From: Adiantum capillus-veneris
Taxonomy: Eukaryota > Streptophyta > Polypodiopsida > Polypodiales > Pteridaceae
DNA: 64,000 nucleotides
Reading direction: 5' to 3'
NCBI GenBank assembly: GCA_014529385.2
Contig: CM043971.1
Span: forward strand, 87,000,840 to 87,064,839
Shown here: positions 36,361-49,179 of the stretch, one piece after another
How positions within the stretch are numbered: position 1 is the stretch's first letter
Layout of the letters: the number at the start of each line of letters is the position of its first letter
Program-made: the position numbers and the translations under genes
The notes under the pieces: model-generated
Databases searched by the model: none
Told to the model about the DNA's origin: nothing
Seen by the model: only the letters and a program-made list of their open reading frames with translations

Positions 36361-37586
36361 TTATTCTTCAGTGGATGATTCCAGATCTTCATGTTCACTT
36401 TGATCTTCACCTGTGTTTTGCTCTTCTTCCTCATCAACATCTTCTAGATCATTGTCTCCTCTTCTCTTAAACATTTTGATCGTTTTTCCCGCAATGGGAA
36501 TCTTTACTTCTGTACTATCTAGTTCATACAAGCTATAAGTAGCATTTTCATGCACATGCTTTACAACATACGGTCCAAACCATCTTTTTGAGAACTTACG
36601 CATGACTGTGTGCTAGTTATCAAGGCTACTATCATACACTAAAACCCAGTCATTTTTGTCAATTGCTTTGCTCCTGAGTCGATGTCGCTTATCAAAGTAG
36701 TCCTTGTTTTTCAACCTTCCATTTTTGAGTCATTCTTTTGCAGCTTCAATGTCTCCAGGTCTTCTCTCTAGATGCCTTATACGCAGTGCAAGGAGATCTT
36801 CCCTGGTAATCCCCTCTTGCCAAGGTAGTACATTCCATGTGGGAATTGTATCTTCAATCGGCATCACTGGATTTTGTCCATACATTAGCTCCGTAGGCAT
36901 GTAGTCAGTGAGCTATGTGTTGTACGATCAGCCCATAAAGCATATGATAATAGTTTTGGCCACTCACCACCTCTTCCTTCGCAAGCCTTGGACAAAGATT
37001 TGATGATAGGAGGATGCCCTCTTTCACTCTTTCCATTGCCTTTGTAAGTTGTAAGAGAAAGCTTGATTCCTAATCTAGAAAAGAACTCCCTTGCTTCTTC
37101 GGCATCTAGTTCACCTTTATCTGCAGTTATTTTTCCCACACAACCATAACGGCAAATCACCTCATCCACAAGAAGAAATTTTCACACAAATTCTGTGGTT
37201 TTATCTCTTAATGCTCTTCCTTCAACCTGGTTAGTTAGTTCCTCTCGTGCAAGAACCAAGTATCTCATATTCCAGAGTCCTAAAGGCATTGTGACTAGAT
37301 CCACAACCCATTTATAGTGCATGGCTAGTGGATATGTAGGGTGCAATCCATCACGATGTCGAACATTTGAATACATTTGACAAGCTACACACGCCTCTAC
37401 AAACAAGACCATATTAGGTAAAGTGGGAAAATCCCAATTCCCAGATTGGACAACTTTCAATATATCATGTACAAAATATAGAGATTTTGTCAAAAATTTG
37501 AGTTTTCTTAAGGTCTCATTCCACTTTATGCACATACAATACACAATGAAAATCAATTGGATTATTAGGAGACGAGTATATTGCAT
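36361..37586 (-). pseudogene. Ty3 integrase remnant
   Basis: Broken integrase. From 37,586 down: zinc-binding region with FVEACVACQM, then the catalytic core start (HYKWVVDLVTMPLG); a second piece (37,169-36,885) with the core motif CVGKITADKGELDAEEAREFFSRLGI and WPKLLSYALWADRTT; and the C-terminal domain (36,603-36,361) with KRWFGPYVVKHVHENATYSL, IPIAGKTIKMFKRR and an acidic tail. It is a different Ty3 lineage from the two earlier ones, judging by the C-terminal IPIAGK motif. RT was not found to its right. Confidence 0.82.
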
Positions 37587-37639
37587 CCATTATCGTTGTC
37601 TATGTTCTACTGTCCTACCTACAACTTATCTCAACATGG

Positions 37640-39330
37640 AGAGCTTGGTTTCTAGGTCCACCACTTGTCCAAGTTAATGTAAAAGTGACTCAAGGTTCAC
37701 AAATTGTGAAAGCAAGGATCCATTGAGGAATACAATCCACTTGGCTATTTTTTCTTAATTTATTGCATGTGACATTCAAGCAAGGTCCACTTCTAATCTA
37801 TAACTTCTTAATTTGAGGCATGGGCCATACATAAAATATGTAGCATATGCTCTATTGCCTCATAGGAAGGTTGGTTTCAAGGTGCACTTATACATGCTGG
37901 GCTATCTTGAAGAAATGATGGAGCTTGCTTCTCTCCTTGTTTCAATGGAGACTAGCTTGGACAAGTGGTGGACCTTTGCTTCTCTCTATGTTTCAATAGA
38001 GTTAGCTTGGACAAGTGGTGATCTTGGAACAAAACCCCCATGTAAAACATATCATGGGTATTCCAAGTGATTAGAAAGATTACCATTTAAGATATAACCT
38101 TATAGGTTGGACAAATGGAGCTTGGCTTGGAGAAATGGTGGACCTTTGATTCTATCCATGTTTCAATGGAGCCTATCTTGGAGAAATGGTGGAGCTTGCT
38201 TCTGTCCATGTTTCAATGGATCCTAGCTTGAACAGTTGGTGACCTTGGCTTCTCTCTATGTTTCAATAGAGTTAGCTTAGACACGTGGTGGATCTTCAAA
38301 CTAAGCCAACTACTATCAATGTTTCCTAGCTTGGACAAGTGGTGGAGTGTTTCTCTACTCCATGTTTCAATGGATCTTAGCTTGGACAAGTGTTGGACCT
38401 TAAAACAAAAACCCCATGTACAACATAGAATGGATTTTCTAGATTTCAATGGAGTCTAGATTTAACAAATGGTGGAGCTTGTCTTCATCCATGTTTCAAT
38501 GAGACTAGCTTGGACAAGTGGTGGACCTTGTAACAAACCCCCCCATGTACAACATATCATTGGTTTTCTAAGTGATGGGAAGGAATACCATTCAAGATAT
38601 AAACTTATAGCTTGGATAAGTAGTTGACTTTAAAACCAAATTCATCATAATACAATGAAATACAGGTTAGCCAATTCCTAAATCTTGAGACCAAACCTCC
38701 CATGCTATTAGAGATAATATATTGGATAAGTGTTGGACCTTCTATTATTTTCCCATGCCTAGTTTAGACTACCGGTACACTTTGCAGCTATAAAGGTTGG
38801 ACGAGTTGTGGAGCCTTGTTTCTATCCATGTTTTAATGGATCCTAGCTTGGACAAGTAGTGGACCTTGGAAAAAACCTTCCATGTACAACATATATGAGG
38901 TTTTCCATGTTTTAATGGAACCTATCTTGGACAAATGGTGAAGCTTGCTTCTCTCCATGTTGATTTTGGAACTACCTTAGACAAGTGGTGGAGCTTTTCT
39001 TTTCTACTCTTCATAATACAATGAAGTATAGGTTGGTTACATGGTGAATCTTAAGACCAAACCTCCCATTTTACTAGAGATGATAGGTTGGACAAGTGGA
39101 TCAACCTTCTATCATTTCTCCATGACTATATTGGACAATTAGTAGACCTAACATCTCTCTATGTTGTCTAGAGATAATCTTGGACAAGTGATGGACCCTG
39201 CTTCTCTCTTCCCTTGGTTTACTAGTTTGAAGACTCAGTATATATACTTTCTTAGATCTAGCTTGAACAAGTGGTGGACCTTGTATCCACAATCTTAATT
39301 CATTACAAAAAAGTATATGAAAAAATAACA
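37640..39330 (+). repeat. Minisatellite array A
   Basis: Degenerate tandem family built on TTGGACAAGTGGTGGACCTT and the companion ccatgtttcaatgga block, plus-oriented from about 37,920 (one opposite unit near 37,655). The stretch 39,110-39,330 reappears inverted at 54,370-54,590. Lies 3' of the last FCP1-like exon. Short open frames here translate the repeat and are not genes. Confidence 0.9.
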
Positions 39331-39849
39331 TAGGAATCTTGGTTTGAAGGTCAAGAAATTAGGTTCCAAATGCACATAATAATATATTTTCCACCCATAA
39401 TAAAAGAAAGTTAAATATGTTATTACCAAATTGACAAAGGTAACGTCCAAGAATTCTAGCTTTGCATATTGTCAGATCTAAATCTTCATCAAGGCGACAT
39501 GCATGTATACATCAACTTTCAAGCCATTCAAGAATACATGCACTTAGATTCCATAGTTTTGTTTTCAAAGTCTTTTAGGTTCTAAAACTCTTGCACATAA
39601 AGTATGTAATGACAAAATTCTTGAAGCAAACATTTGTGCCCAAGAAAAAGATCCCTCTCACATATTTAAAGTCCATGAATTCTCTGATCCATACTTACAA
39701 GTTTTATTTTGACATCAAACATCAATTCTCTCATAGTTACAAATAAATGCAACCTCGATATGAATTGAAAAAAAATGAATTTCTTTTACTATATGACCCA
39801 ACATAGGTCCCAATCAAATAAAAAATGAGTCCCCAAAAATTTGGGTGCA

Positions 39850-39945
39850 CTCTAGCAATACATCAGAGTCCCCTTACAATAGGATGCACTCCAATAGTAC
39901 ATTGAAGTCCCCTTAGAGTAGGGTGCACTCCATTCAAGTGTTCAT
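39850..39945. repeat. Short tandem repeat, gtgcactcca type
   Basis: Three imperfect units of about 45 bp share g[ga]tgcactc[ct]a and [ag]agtccccttaga/caa. Located between array A and the 3' end of the FCP1-like exon. Confidence 0.6.
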
Positions 39946-40041
39946 AAAATTGACACACCTATGTTTTTTTATAAAAAAGACTATATCAAATTATACAAAT
40001 GTTGAAAGATACACACTAGAATAAAAAAAGCATCTTATGGC

Positions 40042-40048
40042 CATATTT
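40042..40048 (-). terminator. Polyadenylation signal
   Basis: On the minus strand TGAATAAATATGG overlaps the stop codon of the FCP1-like exon, so AATAAA follows the stop at once. It suggests a true gene 3' end, though many plant genes have it further downstream. Confidence 0.45.
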
Positions 40049-40050
40049 AT

Positions 40051-40826
40051 TCAATGCTTTCGTGTTGACAAGTACACACCAAGGACATAATTTGTCTCAG
40101 AATCACTATACTGATTTACAATTGTGTTGTATGTATAGACTCTCTTATCTCTTGCATACAACCACCCTACCAACCATGGAATTATGGTTCTCTGCAAGAA
40201 GTTTTGAAGTTGCTCGGAAGTTTGCCTCCACATCTTTGGAAATATAAGATATGTCCCTGGCATGTTCCACATCACCCTATATGGAGTGTCATCAAAAATT
40301 AAGGTATTGTTTGCATCCAAATCCTCAAATATCTTCCAAATATCATTCAAATTTTTGTGATAAACCCTTGTAAATCCTAACATGATATTTGGATTTTGGC
40401 AATTTTTGTTACTCATAAACACCTTGAACTTGGTATACTGCTCAGGAAAACATTTTTGTGTGATGCGTTGCACCCTTGTTAAGTTATAGCAACTCCATAT
40501 CCATAGCTCAAAGTAATCAGCACAAAAATCCAAAAAACTTTGTGCGTCTGGTCGCACCACATGATAAACTTCATCTTTATCCTCCACAAGTCGCATGTGT
40601 TGAGCCCAAGATGGCATAGAATCTCCATGTTTCATTTCAATTGTCTTGAGAAGTAACCCCTCTAGATCCAAGATAAGTACTCTTTTGATGTCCTTGAAAG
40701 CAAGTGGTAGGTGATAAGGAGGTGATTCATTCCTTGGACAAGGTCTTGGAGGAGGTTGGATGGGTAATTCAATAGTATTGTTCAATTTATGCCAGCATAT
40801 AGCCAATCCATTTTTCTGTAATGGTT
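40051..40826 (-). CDS. FCP1/NLI-type HAD phosphatase-like exon II
   Basis: Terminal exon, about 258 residues, uninterrupted. It follows an acceptor (aatttcag, exon from 40,826). The FCP1-homology domain is nearly complete: nucleophile loop VLILDLEGLLL, VRPDAQSFLDF, the WIWSC strand, YHKNLNDIW, and the second acidic motif NTLIFDDTPYRVMW with IFPKMW. Active FCP1 enzymes have DLDGT; here the second Asp is Glu and Thr is Leu, so phosphatase activity is doubtful and a binding role is possible. A Pro-rich segment precedes the domain. It may be the last exon of the locus to its right, across 5.7 kb of minisatellite, or a separate gene. Confidence 0.75.
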
Positions 40827-41099
40827 CTGAAATTAAAGAACAAGAACACTTAATGCAAACACAACAATAGACATGAGTTTTACATTGTCTACCCTAAGGT
40901 TTTATTAGATACCAAAATCCATCTATGATCTACTCATTAATAGAAAGAAAGTCAAATTAAAATCCTGACTCTTTTTTATGCTACACTCTCTCTTAGTCAC
41001 AATACCATGGAGATCAACTAGACTTAAGTCAACTAATAACTACTACTTGTTGTTAAAGGTATGCTTGAAGTGCATAAGGCTTAACCAATGCTCTAGTAT

Positions 41100-44000
41100 A
41101 GAATGGGTATTTAGGTCTGAAGGTCTACCACTTATCCAAGCAAAGATCCATTTAGATATGGAAACCCAATTTTTCTTAATATAAGGATATAGAGTGGACA
41201 AGTGGTGAATCCTGAGACCAAACCACTCATGCTACTAGGGATAATAGGTTGGACAAGTGGTGGACCTTGAATGTAAACCCCCCATGTACAAAGTATCAGG
41301 GGTTTTGGGTATTTCAATCGACTCTAGCATCTTCGAGACATGGTGGAGCTTACTTCTCTCCATGTTTCAATGGAGTCTATCTTGGATAAATGGTGGAGCA
41401 TCATTCTCTCCATGTTTCAATGGAGCCTAGCTTGGACAAGTGGGGGACGTTTGTTTCTCTCTATGTTTGAACAAATTTAGCTTGGACAAGTGGTGGACCT
41501 TGGAACAAAATCCCCATGTAAAACATATCATGGACATTACAAGTGGTGAGAAAAAATACCATTCAATATATAACCTTATAGGTTGGACAAGTGGTGGACC
41601 TTAACACCCAATTATTATTAATATAATGACATAGAGTGGACAAGTGGTGAATCTTGCGACCAAACCTACTAGGAAAAGTAGGTTGGACAAGTGGTGGACC
41701 TTGAATGCAAACCCCCCATGTACAAAATATCACTCATGCTACTAGGAATAATTTGGTATTAAGGTCCATGTTTCAATGGAGCCTAGCTTGGAAAAGTGGT
41801 GGACCTTTGTTTCTCTCTATGTTTCAATAGAATTAGCTTGGACAAGTGGTGAACCTTGGAACAAAACCCCCATGTAAAGCATGTCATGGGCATTACAAGT
41901 GGTGAGAAAAAATACCATTCAAGGTATAACCTTATAGGCTGGACAAGTGGTGGACCTTAGCACCCAATTCCTCTTATTATAATGACATAGAGTGGAAAAG
42001 TGGTGAATTGTGAGACCAAACCTACTAGGGATAATAGGGTGGACAAATGGTTGACCTTGAATGTAAATCACCCATGTACAAAATATCATGGGTTTTGTGT
42101 ATTTCAATGGAGCCTAGCATCTAGGAGACATGGTGGAACTTACTTATGTCCATGTTTTAATGGAGCCTATCTAGGAGAAATGGTGAAGGTTCCTTCTCTC
42201 CATGTTTCAATGGAGCCTAGCTTGGACAAGTCGTGGACCTTTGTTTCTCTCTATGTTTAAATATGGTTAGCTTGGACAAGTGGTGGATCTTGGAATGAAA
42301 CTCCCATGTAAAACATATCATGGGCATTTCAAGTGGCGAGAAAGTACCATTAAGATATAACCTTATAGGTTGGACAAGTGGTGGAACTTAAAACAATATA
42401 ATGACATAGAGTGTACAAGTGGTGAATCTTGAAACCAAACCACTCATGCTACTAGGGATAATAGGTTAAACAAGTGGTGGGCCTTGAAATAAAACCCCCT
42501 AGACTGTTTCAATGGAGCTTAGCTTGGAAACATGGTAAAGCTTGCTTCTCTCCATGTTTCAATGCAGCCTATCTTGGATAAATGGTGGAGAGTCATTCTC
42601 TCCATGTTTCAATGGAGCCTAGCTTGGACAAGTGGTGGACCTTTATTTCTCTCTATGTTTGAATAGAGTTATCTTGGAAAAGTGGTGGACTTTGGAACAA
42701 AACCCCCATGTAAAACATATCATGGGCATTACAAGTGGTGATAAAAAATACCATTTAATATATAACCTTATAGGTTGGACAAGTGGTGGACCTTAACACC
42801 CAATTATTCTTAATATAATGACATAGAGTGGATAAGTGGTGAACTTGGGACCAAAACTACTAGGGAAATAGGTTCAACAAGTGGTGGACCTTGAATGTAA
42901 ACCCCCCATGTACAAAATATCACTCATGCTACTAGAAATAATTTGGTATTAAGGTCCATGTTTCAATGCAACCTAGCTTGGAAAAGTGGTGGGCCTTATA
43001 GATTTAGCTTGGACAAGTGGTGGACCTTGGAACAAAACCCCCATGTAAATCATGTCATGGGCATTTCAAGTGGTGAGAAAAAATACCATTCAAGCTATAA
43101 CATTATAGGTTGGACAAGTGGTGGACCTTAACACCCAATTCCTCTTAATATAATGACATAGAGTGGACAAGTGGTGAATCATGAGACCAAACCTACTAGG
43201 GATAATAGGTTGGACAAGTGGTGAACCTTGAATGTAAACCCTCCATGTACAAAATATTATGGGTATTGGGTATTTCAATGGAGCCTAGCAACTTGGAGAC
43301 ATGGTGGAGCTTATTTCTCTCCATGTTTCAATGGACCTATCTAGGAGAAACATTGGAGGTTCCTTCTCTCCATGTTTCAATGAGCCTAGCTTGGACAAGT
43401 GGTGGACTTTTCTTTCTCTATATATTTTAATAGAGTTAGCTTGGACAAGTGGTGGACTTTTTTTTCTCTATATATTTTAATAGATTTAGCTTGGACAAGT
43501 GGTGGACCTTGGAATGAAACCCCCATGTAAAACATATCATGGGAATTTCAAGTGGTGAGAAAGGATACCATTTAAAATATAACCTTATACGTTGGACAAG
43601 TGGTGGACCTTAACACATATTTCTTCTTAATATAATGACATAGAGTGTACAAGTGGTGAATCTTGAGACCAAACCACTCGTGCTACTAGGGATAATAGGT
43701 TGGACAAGTGGTGGACCTTGAATGTAAACCCCTCATGTACAAAATTATGGGTTTAGGGTATTTCAATGGATCCTAGCTTGGAGACATGGTGAAGATTGCT
43801 TTTCTCAATGTTTCAATGGAACCTATCTTGGAGAAATGGTGGATCATCCTTCTCTCCATGTTTCAATGGAGCCTACCTTGGACAAGTGGTGGACCTTCGC
43901 TTCTCTCTATGTTTCAATAGAGTTAGCTTGGACAAGTGGTGGGTCTTGGAAAAAAACCCCTTTGTAAAACATAGCATGGACATTACAAGTGATGAGGAAA

Positions 44001-45800
44001 AATATCATTCAAGATATAACCTTACAGGTTGGAAAAGTGGTGATGGACCTTGACAAGTGGTGAAGGATACCATTTAAGATATACCCTTATAGGTTGGACA
44101 AGTGGTGGACCTTAACACCCAGTTATTTTTAATATAATCACATAGAGTGGATAAGTGGTGAATCTTCAGACCAAACCACTCATTCTACTAGGTATAATAC
44201 GTTAGAGAAGTGGTAGACCTTGAATGTAAACACTCCATGTACAAAATATCATGGTTTTAGGGTGTTTCAATGGAGCTTAGAATCTTGGAGACATGGTATA
44301 TCTTGATTCTTTCCATGTTTGAATGGCACCTATCTTGGAAAAATGATGGAGATTACTTCTCTCCATACTTCAATGGAGCGTAGCTTTGACAAGTGGTGAA
44401 CCTTTACTTCTCTCTATGTTTGAATAGAGTTAGCTTGGACAAGTGGTGGACCTTTGCTTCTCTCTATGTTTGAATAGAGTTAGCTTGGACAAGTGGTGGA
44501 CCTTGGAATGAAACCCCCATGTAAAACATATCATGGGCATTTCAAGTGGTGAGAAAGGATACCATTTAAGATATAACCTTATAGGTTGGACAAGTGGTGG
44601 ACCTTAATACATAGTTCTTCCTAATATAATGACATAGAGTGTACAAGTGGTGTATCTTGAGACCAAACCACTCGTGCTACTAGGGATAATAGGTTAGACA
44701 AGTGGTGGGCCTTGAAATAAAACCCCCCATGTACAAAATAAAATGGGTTTAGGGCATTTAAATGGATCCTAGCTTGGAGACATGGTGGAGCTTTCTTCTC
44801 TCCATGTTTCAATGAAGCCTATCTTGGAGAAATGGTGGAGCATCCTTCTCTCCATGTTTCAATATAGCTTAGCTTGGACAAGTGGTGGATCTTTGGTTCT
44901 CTCTATGTTTCAATAGAGTTAGCTTGGACAAGTGGCGGACATTGAAACAAAACTCCCATGTAAAACATATCATGGGTAGTTCAAGTTGTGAGAAAAAAAA
45001 CCATTTAAAATATAACCTTATAGGTTGGACAAGTGCTGGACCTTAACACCCAATCCTTATTAATACAATGACATAGAGTGGACAAGTGGTGAATCTTGAG
45101 ACCAAAGCTATCAAGCTACAAGGGATACTAGGTTGGACAAGTGGTGGATCTTGAATGTACATCCCCTATGTACAAAATATCATGGGTTTAGGGTGTTTCA
45201 ATGGAGTCTAGCATATTGGAGACATGGTGGAGCTTGCTTCGCTCCATGTTTCAAGTGGTGGACCTTCAATTATTTTCCCATACCTAGTTTAGACAACCCA
45301 TACACTTTGCAACTTTAAAGGTTGGACGAGTGGTGGAGATTTGTTTATTTCCATGTTTTAATGGATCCTAGCTTGGACAAGTGGTGGACCTTGGAAAAAA
45401 GTCCCCCCTGTAAAACATAGCTGAGTTTTTTCATGTTTTAATGGAAGAGAGATTTGAAAAATGGTGGAGATTTCTTATCTCCATGTGGATTTTAGAACTA
45501 GCTTGGACAAGTGGTGGAGCTTTGCTTTTCTACTCTTCATAATACAATGATGTATAGGTTGGTTACATGGTGAATCTTAAGGCCAAACCTCCCATCTTAC
45601 TAGAGATGATAGGTTGGACAAGTGGTCAACCTTCTATCATTTCTCCATGCCTATAATTAGACAATTAGTAGAACTAGCATCTTTCTATGTTGTCTAGAGC
45701 TGAGCTTGGACAAGTAGTGGACCTTGCTACTCTCTTCCCTTGGTTTATTAGTTTGAAGACTCATTATATATACTTGCTTAGATCTATATAATTACTCATT
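41100..45800 (+). repeat. Minisatellite array B
   Basis: About 4.7 kb of the same family in plus orientation. The landmark cccccatgtaaaacatatcatgggcat recurs near 41,513, 41,868, 42,301, 42,705, 43,041, 43,521, 43,957, 44,515 and 44,951, giving higher-order units of about 340-560 bp, each made of several 60-75-bp sub-units centred on TTGGACAAGTGGTGGACCTT. Fills the space between the two FCP1-like exons. Confidence 0.93.
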
Positions 45801-46513
45801 AGTTAGGTTACAAGTAGGTATGTAATTTGTTAGCCTCAAGGGACTTTGAATATTGAATAGTAAGAAAGTCAAGTGCTGGTTTGAAGATCTTTTGCTTATC
45901 TAAACTAGACTCTAACTCAACAATAAGTCTCTTAAGTTCCACGAATTGTCCTATCTAGGCTCCAAAAGAGTCTTAATTGGTTTGTGCTAGATTCTAACTT
46001 CCTTGATGGGGTAGAATCCTAGAAAAATGAAGCACTATAAGTTTTACCTTAGCTCAAATGCATTTTCACTTAAACTAGACTGCAATTTGGCACTCTAGTA
46101 TCTTTGTCTTGATGGAGTTTAACACTAGATACATAGTAGTGATATTTAAGCTTCATGTCTCTTCACTTGATCGAGATATGAGACCATACTTTCAAGGTCA
46201 CCACTTGTCTTACCTAAAGACCAATGTGAGACACGGGAGCAAGAAAGCCATCCGATATTGTTTTAAGGACTATTACATAGACAATCAATAACTTAAGTAA
46301 AGCAAAAAGACTTGGATCTTTCACAATTAATAACTTAAGTAAAGCCAAAAAGACTTGGATCTTTGACAGTTTTTTTCAAACTAAAAAAGCACAATCTCAT
46401 GCTAACAAAACTATAAATCACAATTGAAAGTTTTGAACGAGAAAAAGATCAGCAATCTTATAAGAAGGATACTTTTCATTTCATTTGATGATTACAAACT
46501 AAAAGAAAGTCTC

Positions 46514-46621
46514 TCAAGAAATTGATAAACAAAAAATGTAGGTGACTGCTTCATTATTTTGAGCAAACATATCAAAATCTCTATTGATTGAGCTCCATCT
46601 AGTAGTATCCTTTGTAAGATC
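46514..46621 (-). pseudogene. Small exon after FCP1-like exon I
   Basis: Follows ttcctgcag and reads DLTKDTTRWSSINRDFDMFA before a stop. The preceding exon would end at aag|gtacta (46,716), but an in-frame TAA comes just before that site, so the link is uncertain. Confidence 0.35.
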
Positions 46622-46715
46622 CTGCAGGAAGGAATAAAAAGAAAGATTTGTTAGATACCATGCACATGAGTGTTCAAGTATGTGTATCAAGAATATATGA
46701 CATGTCACTAGTACC

Positions 46716-47914
46716 TTAGGGTTGCTTTCTATCCAGCCTTAGAAGATTGTTCTCAGCTTTCACCTTATTTATATAAGCCTTTGCTGTGGTTGCCTTCAAA
46801 ACTCCTTTTGTGTTACAACCCAATTGCCTAGCTAAAGTGGTCAATTGTGATGCCTTCATGCTTTCAATGGGTGTACGCTCCTTTGCTAAGATCTCTTGTA
46901 TTTGGGCTCTTCTCATTTCATTGCGGTGGCTTGTGTCACTTGCATTTTCAATGATAGTTTCATCCCTGTCACCTTTTGCAGGTGGTATTCTTCTTGTAAA
47001 GAACACCTTAGCTAACCAAACATCATTTTTTTGCTTTCAATACTCCATGATTTGTTTGTATTCACTATCATTTGTCACTATAGGTTGTCCATAACGATTA
47101 GAAGCAATTAAATCACGCACATCCCTTCTCTCATCGAGCTGAATCAAGTATGGCAGTAGCTCCTCCAAGAGCATATTGTCAACCATCTTCTCAGCATCAA
47201 ATTGTGGTGGAAAAATGCAATTGTTTGCTGGTGAAATACATCCCTTGTAAGGAGAGTCATCAATAAGCACTGTTCTTTGTGGATCACATTCAAACCCCAT
47301 GGCAATTTTGGCTAGAGGCTTGAACATTGCCTCAACGTTTGGATTGTCGGGTCTAAACAAATTTTGAGTTTTAGCGGTGTAGCAAACATCTTGCGACCAA
47401 ATTGCAAAGAAAGGCAATGTATCCTCAGCTAAGTTGTTTAGTGCTGCAAGGATTTGATACACATTATTCCTAGTAGCTGTCGACCAAATTGCAACATTAA
47501 ACCTCTATAAAATAGTCTTCAAGAATTGGATGCAACCTGGCCTGAGTATAATATATCTTTTTGAATCCATTTGCACTGAGTTGTGGTGTGAGGATGGTTG
47601 AGGGGAACGTTTCAACAATAGACCATTTAAATCCAATATAATTGTAAGCATGGATTTCTCAACATCTACGCTACATGGCGTAGTACCAATTGGCAATAGC
47701 TCATGAGTGGACTTTTCAGTCTCTTTTGATGTTTGTTGCATTTTTGAAGCATCGATTTCTTGGTTCTCATTATTGGAAGCTTGCTCAAGTTGCACAACAC
47801 TAGACTCTAGTATGGAAATATCATCCATCTTGGGCACTTTAGAAACCATAGAATCTATGGATTCTATAGTTGTTGACTGAACCATAGGAGCATTATCCAT
47901 CCCAGTTTGTGAAT
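46716..47914 (-). pseudogene. FCP1/NLI-type HAD phosphatase-like exon I
   Basis: One long exon after a ttttcttag acceptor (exon from 47,914), about 400 codons in one frame broken by only two isolated stops: TAG at 47,505-47,507 and TGA at 47,037-47,039. Acidic, Ser/Glu-rich N-terminal part; FCP1-homology domain with LTIILDLNGLLLKR, LRPGCIQFLKTIL, then after the TAG RFNVAIWSTATRNNV, AIWSQDVCYT, and RTVLIDDSPYKGC with CIFPPQF. DLNGLL and the WxQxxCT stretch are features of a plant HAD subfamily related to small CTD phosphatases. After the TGA comes a basic tail; ASQLTTLARQLGCNTKGV weakly resembles a SAP motif. Confidence 0.75.
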
Positions 47915-48159
47915 CTAAGAAAACACACACACAAATGGTATCTCAAAACCACTAGAATTTTATTCACCATATTTATATGTAGAACTCCTAGTAAGAAATT
48001 TATTTAAGGTAAAGTCGTTGTTAGAATCCTTGCAACCATTTTCAGCATTCGTACACCAAACACCACTTGTCTAAAATACAATCTACTAACTCAACATTTT
48101 CCATCCTACACTTTATTAAAGATGAGTACTTAAAGTGAAAACTAAAAGCCACCCTTGTT

Positions 48160-48330
48160 GAGGAAACATGGATACAAGGTCCACCAAATGTCCAACCTAG
48201 ACTACAAGAAAACAATTAGAGATTTGGCTTAGATTTGGATTCAAAGGCCACCACTTATTCAAGTAAGATAACTCCACTTGTTTAAGACAGTAATGTTTGA
48301 AGCCCCACCACTTGTCCAACCTTAGACATT
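48160..48330 (-). repeat. Minisatellite units in SET-FCP1 intron
   Basis: A few degenerate units (aaggtccaccaaatgtccaacc, ccaccacttgtccaacctta) in the orientation opposite to array B, between the SET exon and FCP1-like exon I. Confidence 0.75.
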
Positions 48331-48556
48331 GATTAAATTTTGGTAAGATTTATCACAAATCTAGAGTAGAATCAAGATTCTATGGCCAAGGTAGTCAAAT
48401 AAGTTAGACAACACACAAAGCATAAGAGCACTCTAGATTCTCGTTGAGCATAAACTAAACAATAATCAAATGTTATATTCACTTGAGATTTCATCCATGA
48501 AAATGAAAATGATGCATGTACTTGAGATTTCCATCCATGTACAATACTTTACAATG

Positions 48557-49112
48557 TCAAGTAAAGTTATAGTCAGCAAACAACTCTTCTCCTGCTTCAA
48601 CTTGACAAATAGTCTCAATGCATACATGGCCATATTCTTCTGACTTGATGTGTGAAGAGGTGCATTTATGCCAAGGTGGAAAATTTGGATCAAATGTATA
48701 GCGTACGTTGGGACAGACATTTGTACTGTGAGAACTATTTATATAGCCCGACACGTTTCCTTCTTCTACACAACCAATAATGTATGATTGATCTTCCTCT
48801 TCTTCTATGTTTGGATCCTCTAGAAGAGAATATTTATAAGCTCTTGGAAATATTTTGCATATCTTTTTCCAGTCTTGAAATCTATACTTATGCCCTCCAT
48901 AGTTTAGAATAGTCAAACCACTTTCCAGGGTAGTATGCACAAATAGCCCATAACCAGCTCCTTCAATACATGAAAGTCGCACTTCAAAATCCACACCGTT
49001 AATATGGAAAATTACATCTTTGGGAATAGGAAAAGTTGGTGTCCCAAAAGGATCTTCATGCCAATCATAGTGTGAAATACATCTATTTTTATATCACTTA
49101 ACTCCTTTGTGT
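48557..49112 (-). pseudogene. SET-domain exon
   Basis: Protein lysine methyltransferase-like domain. The exon follows ctttttgcag (from 49,112). Its early frame reads YKNRCISHYDWHEDPFGTPT after one in-frame TGA; the SET domain follows: GAGYGLFVHTTLESG (start motif), INSSHSTNVCPNVRY (the asparagine-His-Pro-Asn cofactor region) and GEELFADYNFT, then TGA. A 20-residue acidic loop with IEEEEDQS sits between strands. The acceptor phase fits an upstream frame only if a small frameshift is allowed. No pre- or post-SET cysteine cluster is seen in the exon. Substrate unknown. Confidence 0.72.
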
Positions 49113-49179
49113 CTGCAAAAAGAAGAAAATATTATGCATAAAATAATGACAATATCAAAGAAAGATATCATTATTTTAT

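Noticed and set aside
37813-45318. Many 60-85-residue open frames in arrays A and B
   Set aside because: They translate the tandem repeat (for example SLAWTSGG) in varying frames without conservation between units.
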